A DNA stretch of 64,000 bases from the NCBI GenBank assembly GCA_015233895.1, contig JADFXG010000004.1, positions 62,001-126,000 of the forward strand, written 5' to 3'. Position 1 is the stretch's first letter, and each line of letters opens with the position of its first letter. The position numbers and the translations under genes are program-made. Shown piece by piece: positions 59,739 to 64,000 of the stretch. The notes beneath the pieces were generated by a model, which was not told the origin of the DNA, made no database searches, and saw only the letters and a list, made by a program, of their open reading frames with translations. The DNA is from Nitrospirota bacterium (lineage in GTDB: Bacteria; Nitrospirota; Thermodesulfovibrionia; Thermodesulfovibrionales; Magnetobacteriaceae).

Positions 59739-60332
59739 ATGTCACACGGAATAATTGAAACGCTGGTTAGCGAGCTTATGCGGCTGCCGACAATAGGCAG
59801 AAAAACGGCACAGCGCCTTGCCTTCTACATACTGTCAATGCCGGAGGATGAGGCAAAATCCATCGCGAGGGCAATTTTGGATGTTAAGGAAAAGGCGCGT
59901 CTTTGCAATGTTTGTTTTAATATCTCAGAGGAGGAGACCTGTCAGCTTTGTAAAGACAACTCACGTGACAGCGGTAAAATATGTGTGGTAGAAGAGCCCG
60001 GTAACGTCTCGGTTATAGAGAAAACCGGCCTTTTTAACGGCCGTTACCACGTGCTCCACGGCAGCCTGTCGCCAATAGACGGCATAACTCCCGAAAAACT
60101 TAAACTTGAGGCTCTCTCAGACAGAGTGAAAACGGGCACAGTGTCAGAGGTCATCCTTGCCACAAACCCTAACACCAAAGGGGAAATGACTGCCCAGTAC
60201 ATCGCCAACCTCCTAAGACCATATAAAATAGTAGTAACAAGAATTGCCTACGGCCTTCCCATGGGTGGAGACATAGAGTTTGCTGATGAGGTAACTATGG
60301 GAAAATCCTTTCAAGGCCGCAATGTGATTTAA
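59739..60332 (+). CDS. recR: recombination mediator protein RecR
   Basis: RecR works with RecO/RecF in loading RecA at gaps. The 197 residues match the family length. The helix-hairpin-helix is in LPTIGRKTAQRLAFYIL, the zinc finger cysteines in LCNVCFNISEEETCQLC, and the Toprim domain in ICVVEEPGNVSVIEKTG and VILATNPNTKGEMTA. The ATG at 59739 gives the standard N-terminus; it lies 10 bases after ybaB and lacks a strong ribosome binding site. Confidence 0.96.
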   Translation: MSHGIIETLVSELMRLPTIGRKTAQRLAFYILSMPEDEAKSIARAILDVKEKARLCNVCFNISEEETCQLCKDNSRDSGKICVVEEPGNVSVIEKTGLFNGRYHVLHGSLSPIDGITPEKLKLEALSDRVKTGTVSEVILATNPNTKGEMTAQYIANLLRPYKIVVTRIAYGLPMGGDIEFADEVTMGKSFQGRNVI

Positions 60333-60397
60333 ACAATGTCTTTTCCTCAAATCCCTGTGTTATCATAATGTAATGGTCGCCGTGAAGGAGAGACAAA

Positions 60398-61282
60398 GTG
60401 CATCAAAAGTATGACTTAACTCTCAAGAAATTACTAAAAGATATACCGGCTAAGTTTCTTAAAATTCTAACCGGATATGAGACCGGGAAGTTTCTTGACA
60501 TTCAATTGCCAAACATTCAGTATTGGCTACCGGATTTAATTATTGAGCTGCCTGACTGCAGCATTTTGCATATAGAGATTCAAAGCGCCTCAGATGGCAC
60601 GATGTTAATGCGGATGTATCTGTATTCGGCTCTTATTTTTAGCCAGTATGGGAGAATGCCGAGACAAATTGTTTTGTACGTAGGTAATAAACCCCACAAA
60701 ATGAAAAATGAGATAGGTACATATTCATACGAGATAAAGGATATCCGTGACATAAACTGTTCTGAACTGCTACAGAGTGATAAACCTGAGGATACGGTGT
60801 TAGCGCTTCTGTGTAACTCAGACAATATGGATGTTACTATAACCAAAATTTTAGAAAAGTTATCCACATTACCGATAAAAACAATGAATGATTACATAGT
60901 AAAATTGTTGAACATTGCAGATTTACGGAAATTGGCTGACAAAGTAAAAAAGGAGGTAAAAAATATGCCTATAACTATTGATGTAAGAGAGAGCACGCTT
61001 TTTCAGGAAGGGTTGATTGCGGGAAAACAAGAAGGGCTGATTACTGGAAAACAAGAAGGGCTGATTGCAGGAAAGCAGGAAGGGTTATTTGAGGGCAAGC
61101 GGCAAGGGTTACTTGAGGGAATTGAGTTAGGACTTGAACTCAAATTTGGCTTGGCCGGACTGGATTTAATGAACATAGTCAGAGCAGTAAATACTCTGGA
61201 TAAATTAGAGGAATTCAAAAATCTTATTAAAACAGCCAGCTCCGTTGAGGCATTGAAGGAGTTTTTGTCTAAAAGTGTATGA
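60398..61282 (+). CDS. Rpn-family PD-(D/E)XK nuclease-like protein, copy 3
   Basis: The protein has 294 residues starting at GTG 60398 with GGAGAG upstream. It is a more diverged paralogue of the two copies at 32996 and 44244. Nuclease residues are in LPDLIIEL and ILHIEIQSAS. The linker has five degenerate 24-base units (61007-61126) coding for Glu-Gly-Leu-Ile-Ala-Gly-Lys-Gln-type repeats. The C-terminal ELGLELKFGLAGLDLMNIVR matches the other copies. Its stop overlaps the upstream part of the frame of the CheY-like gene, which follows directly. Confidence 0.87.
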   Translation: MHQKYDLTLKKLLKDIPAKFLKILTGYETGKFLDIQLPNIQYWLPDLIIELPDCSILHIEIQSASDGTMLMRMYLYSALIFSQYGRMPRQIVLYVGNKPHKMKNEIGTYSYEIKDIRDINCSELLQSDKPEDTVLALLCNSDNMDVTITKILEKLSTLPIKTMNDYIVKLLNIADLRKLADKVKKEVKNMPITIDVRESTLFQEGLIAGKQEGLITGKQEGLIAGKQEGLFEGKRQGLLEGIELGLELKFGLAGLDLMNIVRAVNTLDKLEEFKNLIKTASSVEALKEFLSKSV

Positions 61283-61329
61283 GAAATCTAATAAACATCC
61301 GTACAACACCATACGCAAAGGAGGGTATT

Positions 61330-61731
61330 ATGCGAATACTAATAGCAGAAGACGACTTTGCAAGCCGTACAATGTTACAGCGATTTTTGGAGGACTATGG
61401 TGATGTGGACGTTACTGTAAATGGTGAAGAGGCTGTGGATGTTTTTAATCTTGCCATAGATGATAACGAACCTTATGAGCTTATATGCCTTGATATTGTA
61501 ATGCCGGAGATGGATGGGTTAAAAGCATTAAAGGCTATTCGTGATAAGGAAAAGAGCATGGGAATTACATCTGATACAGAGGTTAAAATTGTCATGACCA
61601 CATCTAAGGATTCTACTAAAGAAGTGATGGATGCATACTACTGGAGCGGCTGCAACGATTATCTCGTAAAACCAATTGATCTGCAAAAACTGGCCGCATT
61701 GCTTGAAAAGTACGGCTTTTCTAAAGAGTGA
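61330..61731 (+). CDS. CheY-like single-domain response regulator
   Basis: The protein has 133 residues and is one receiver domain. It shows IAEDDFASR with the acidic pair, the phosphoacceptor Asp in CLDIVMPEMDGLKAL, Thr in IVMTTSKDS and Lys in LVKPIDLQKL. AAGGAGG lies 6 bases before the ATG at 61330; the frame is open further upstream but without a better start. It follows the Rpn copy and precedes the convergent EcsC-like gene. Its partner kinase may be the one at the right edge. Confidence 0.9.
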   Translation: MRILIAEDDFASRTMLQRFLEDYGDVDVTVNGEEAVDVFNLAIDDNEPYELICLDIVMPEMDGLKALKAIRDKEKSMGITSDTEVKIVMTTSKDSTKEVMDAYYWSGCNDYLVKPIDLQKLAALLEKYGFSKE

Positions 61732-61763
61732 GGAAATATTAATGAATTAATTTTTTTCAATCC

Positions 61764-62390
61764 TTACGAGTTTCTTAAAAAATAATTAATTGCAAACTTG
61801 CCTGATGCTTTGGTAGTAATGGCATCGACAATACCTCCGATAATACCGCCAACTAAAGGGGCTGCTTTAGCGATATTCACAAGACCGCCCCGTCCAAATC
61901 TGGTTAGCAAACGAAAGCCCACAGCCTGATTAATTTTTGTGATTGTCACTCTGGATATTCCCCTTACAGCGCTCGCCATTTGTGTATTAGTTATAAGTAA
62001 GCCTAAATCTTTCATAATGTTAGCTGAGGCGCTGCCGCACAAACAAAGATATACCAGTGATTTAATTTCATCTGTCCTTATGTCATGGCCCCCCATAGCT
62101 GCAACTGCCGCAATCATACGGATTTGCAAGTATAAAATAGAAGCCAAATTTGCCGGTATTGCAACAGGCAGCGTTATGATGCCCCCAATGCCTGTAACAA
62201 AACCTGAAACTCCCGCCTTGGCTACTTGTATATTTACAAGCCGCTTTGCTTTTACCTCTGTTGAGCCGCAGCCACTTAAATAATTCCGAGCAAGTTCTTC
62301 AGCAGTTTCAAGCCCAGGCAGCCCATTAACAGAGCGCTCATAGCAATAATCCAGAGTTTTCATTAATATTCCTTCATTTAGTTCAGTCAT
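61764..62390 (-). CDS. EcsC-family protein
   Basis: The protein has 208 residues with the EcsC pattern: KRLVNIQVAKAGVSGFVTGI, then GGIITLPVAIPANLASILYL, LGLLITNTQMASAVRGISRV, and the Gly-rich PLVGGIIGGIVDAITT near the end. EcsC proteins are of uncertain function; some are near transporter or secretion genes. The ATG at 62390 with AAGGAG upstream is chosen; the frame is open to 62459 inside the kinase gene. It lies after the hybrid kinase on the same strand. Confidence 0.82.
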   Translation of the reverse strand: MTELNEGILMKTLDYCYERSVNGLPGLETAEELARNYLSGCGSTEVKAKRLVNIQVAKAGVSGFVTGIGGIITLPVAIPANLASILYLQIRMIAAVAAMGGHDIRTDEIKSLVYLCLCGSASANIMKDLGLLITNTQMASAVRGISRVTITKINQAVGFRLLTRFGRGGLVNIAKAAPLVGGIIGGIVDAITTKASGKFAINYFLRNS

Positions 62391-62430
62391 GCCTCGTTTC
62401 TCCTTAGCAAAGACGACCGGCTGGCCACCT

Positions 62431-64000
62431 CTACTGAATTGCACCCATGGGTTTTGCAAGATACTTTTCCATATCCACTAAAACCTTCTTCGATTCAAAC
62501 TGTATATTTTCTATAAAAGTATGAATTTTTGCCTCATCTTCAAATTTGCCATTCATTTTTATGAGAGCCGCCTCCATCCTAAATGCTTCACTTTTAAGAG
62601 CTGTAGCGCCAACATTGGCAGACATTCCCTTAATCAAATGAATCTGCTTTTTTAACCCCTCTAAATTTCTCGCTTCAAACTGAGTTTTAAGAAACTCTAT
62701 CTGTTGCGGCGCATCCTCAACGAAAGCCTCCCACATATCTCTGAGAATAACCTCATCATTATTAACTCTTTTTAGCGTTTTCTTTATGTTTAAAGACATG
62801 GCAGAGGTCCTTTGAGCCGGTAATGTATGTTGTGCCGGAGGAAAATCATCAGGGATGATTTCCGGAATTTCAATGCCTGTCTGCACACCTGCTGTGTATT
62901 TGTTAATTAATGCGTATAAATCATTAGCCTCCATTGGTTTTGAAATATAATCAGTCATGCCGGATTCCAAACATCGCTCACGGTCTCCTCTTAACGCATT
63001 GGCTGTCATTGCAATGATTGGCACATCTCTGTTTATCTCACACTCTTTTGAGCTTCTTATAAGCCTTGTCGCCTCTAAACCATCCATCTCCGGCATCTGA
63101 ACATCCATGAGAATTAAATCAAACCGGATTTTAGCTGTTACATCTGCCACCTCACGTCCATTTCCAACAACTACCGGCATAATCCCGTGCTTTTGCAAAA
63201 GTTTGACGGCAAGTGTTTGGTTTACTATGTTATCCTCAGCTACCAAAATATTAAGAGACCTTCTTGAACTTTGCACCATATGGCGAGTCAGAAGCGGCGC
63301 CAGAGGGTTATCCCAATTCTCGGTTAGCAAAGAGAGTATTTCCATTAAGTCAGATTTATAAATTGGTTTAACCATAAACCCAGAAATGCCAAGAGCCCGA
63401 CACTGTGCATCATCTCCTTTTAACCCGGCAGATACAAGCAAAATTATTTTAACCTGCGATATTTTTTTCAAAGCTCTCACAGTTTTAGAAAATGTAAAGC
63501 CGTCCATGTCTGCCAGTTCGAAATCTAACACTACGATGTCATACTCCACAGGTGAAAAGTTAAGCTTACCAATTGCCTCATAACCGTTTGAAGCAGTGTC
63601 AACATAAAGACCCTCGCTGCGTATCATTTCGGCTGTCTTTTTGCTTAAAGCAGTATTGCTGTCAACTACAAGTATGCGCTTTGTGTTGAATTCGATCTTT
63701 TCCACTTTTGGGGTGTCTGACTCAGATTTTGATAACACCGTAAATTTGGAAGTGAAACAGAAAGTACTGCCCTTGCCAGGTTCGCTTTCCACCCATATAT
63801 CGCCGCCAAGCATTGCCACCACTTTTTTCACTATCGCAAGCCCCAGCCCTGTACCTTCATATTTTTTAGTTGAGAAACTCTCCACCCGGGTAAAACTGTC
63901 AAAAATTCCGTCTAAGTTTCCTGCCGGAATTCCTATTCCGGTATCAGATATTGAAAAAAATACCATCTGAGTTTCTTCGTTAGAAGGCATGTCTGTATTT
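62431..64000 (-). CDS. hybrid sensor histidine kinase, C-terminal part (cut by window edge)
   Basis: The reading frame runs off the right edge without a start. The visible part has the end of the ATPase domain (FSISDTGIGIP, then GTGLGLAIVKKVV). Two receiver domains follow: the first with ILVVDSNTAL and Asp in IVVLDFELADMDGF, the second with ILVAEDNIVNQ and Asp in LILMDVQMPEMDGL. A histidine phosphotransfer domain ends the protein with His in IHLIKGMSANVG. The first receiver has Ser in place of the second acidic residue. This is a multi-step phosphorelay kinase; its input domain is outside the window. Confidence 0.93.
   Translation of the reverse strand, partial: NTDMPSNEETQMVFFSISDTGIGIPAGNLDGIFDSFTRVESFSTKKYEGTGLGLAIVKKVVAMLGGDIWVESEPGKGSTFCFTSKFTVLSKSESDTPKVEKIEFNTKRILVVDSNTALSKKTAEMIRSEGLYVDTASNGYEAIGKLNFSPVEYDIVVLDFELADMDGFTFSKTVRALKKISQVKIILLVSAGLKGDDAQCRALGISGFMVKPIYKSDLMEILSLLTENWDNPLAPLLTRHMVQSSRRSLNILVAEDNIVNQTLAVKLLQKHGIMPVVVGNGREVADVTAKIRFDLILMDVQMPEMDGLEATRLIRSSKECEINRDVPIIAMTANALRGDRERCLESGMTDYISKPMEANDLYALINKYTAGVQTGIEIPEIIPDDFPPAQHTLPAQRTSAMSLNIKKTLKRVNNDEVILRDMWEAFVEDAPQQIEFLKTQFEARNLEGLKKQIHLIKGMSANVGATALKSEAFRMEAALIKMNGKFEDEAKIHTFIENIQFESKKVLVDMEKYLAKPMGAIQ

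Noticed and set aside
1-64000. tRNA genes, integrase or attachment sites
   Set aside because: I looked for tRNA T-arm sequences and recombinase genes and saw none that I could support; the Rpn genes are nuclease-like and no complete insertion sequence was found.

Overview
The window is a typical bacterial chromosome segment of moderate to low G+C. It is densely packed and mostly coded on the minus strand. The gene set fits a Gram-negative, respiring, motile chemotactic bacterium. It holds a complete 14-subunit-type NADH dehydrogenase operon with NuoE, NuoF and NuoG, a small bacterial SRP RNA ahead of dnaX-ybaB-recR, a radical-SAM/HemE/HemH heme cluster, many chemosensory proteins, repeated Rpn-type nuclease genes and a CHAT/TPR protein. 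This mixture suggests Nitrospirota, perhaps a relative of the magnetotactic Nitrospirota. That placement is inference from gene content; no marker was searched.

Layout. (1) 1-12346: nuoABCD, a cyclic-nucleotide-binding protein, then nuoEFGHIJKL and the start of nuoM, all on the minus strand. (2) 12439-19769: a TrmH/SpoU RNA methyltransferase, a small membrane protein, moaA with a MoeA-like protein, a decayed Rpn remnant, a heptad-repeat protein, nadB, a HAD phosphatase and a cysteine-cluster protein. (3) 19791-21977: a small defence and toxin-antitoxin patch with a solitary HicB-like protein, an AbiJ/HEPN-like protein and a DUF1778-GNAT (TacA/TacT-like) pair with a clear promoter and operator. 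(4) 22003-31992: hisB-hisC-hisG, ispF-ispD, a PIN/TRAM protein, then on the plus strand an aminotransferase, serA, purA and comF. (5) 32003-45143: a chemosensory block with cheV, an Rpn paralogue, a heme c-type chemoreceptor, a CheA-like remnant, cheW, a second chemoreceptor and another Rpn paralogue. Embedded in it is an AT-rich five-gene operon of membrane proteins: a membrane-anchored TPR-CHAT protease, an ankyrin protein and three small membrane proteins. (6) 45204-51445: hemH, hemE and a radical SAM heme synthase-like protein, a broken toxin-antitoxin insert flanked by a 61-bp duplication, hflX, and an AI-2E transporter. (7) 51689-57527: a Crp/Fnr regulator, short tandem and inverted repeats, a large STAND-BTAD regulator with an alpha/beta-hydrolase, and a coiled-coil membrane protein. 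(8) 57542-64000: SRP RNA, dnaX-ybaB-recR, a third Rpn paralogue, a CheY-like protein, an EcsC-like protein and a truncated hybrid histidine kinase.

How the genes work together. Housekeeping modules (respiration, NAD, histidine, serine, purine, isoprenoid, heme and Moco synthesis) alternate with signalling and selfish or defence-like modules. The best candidate for an undescribed system is the operon at 36075-41762. It has its own near-consensus promoter at 41835-41863 and is separated from the cheW-receptor operon by a perfect 28-bp palindrome. It joins a CHAT protease with an intact His/Cys pair to ankyrin repeats and small membrane proteins. Other notable points are a possible AUA start of hflX, paired 21-bp direct repeats over the promoter of the hydrolase-STAND operon, and 24-bp tandem repeats of differing copy number in three Rpn paralogues.
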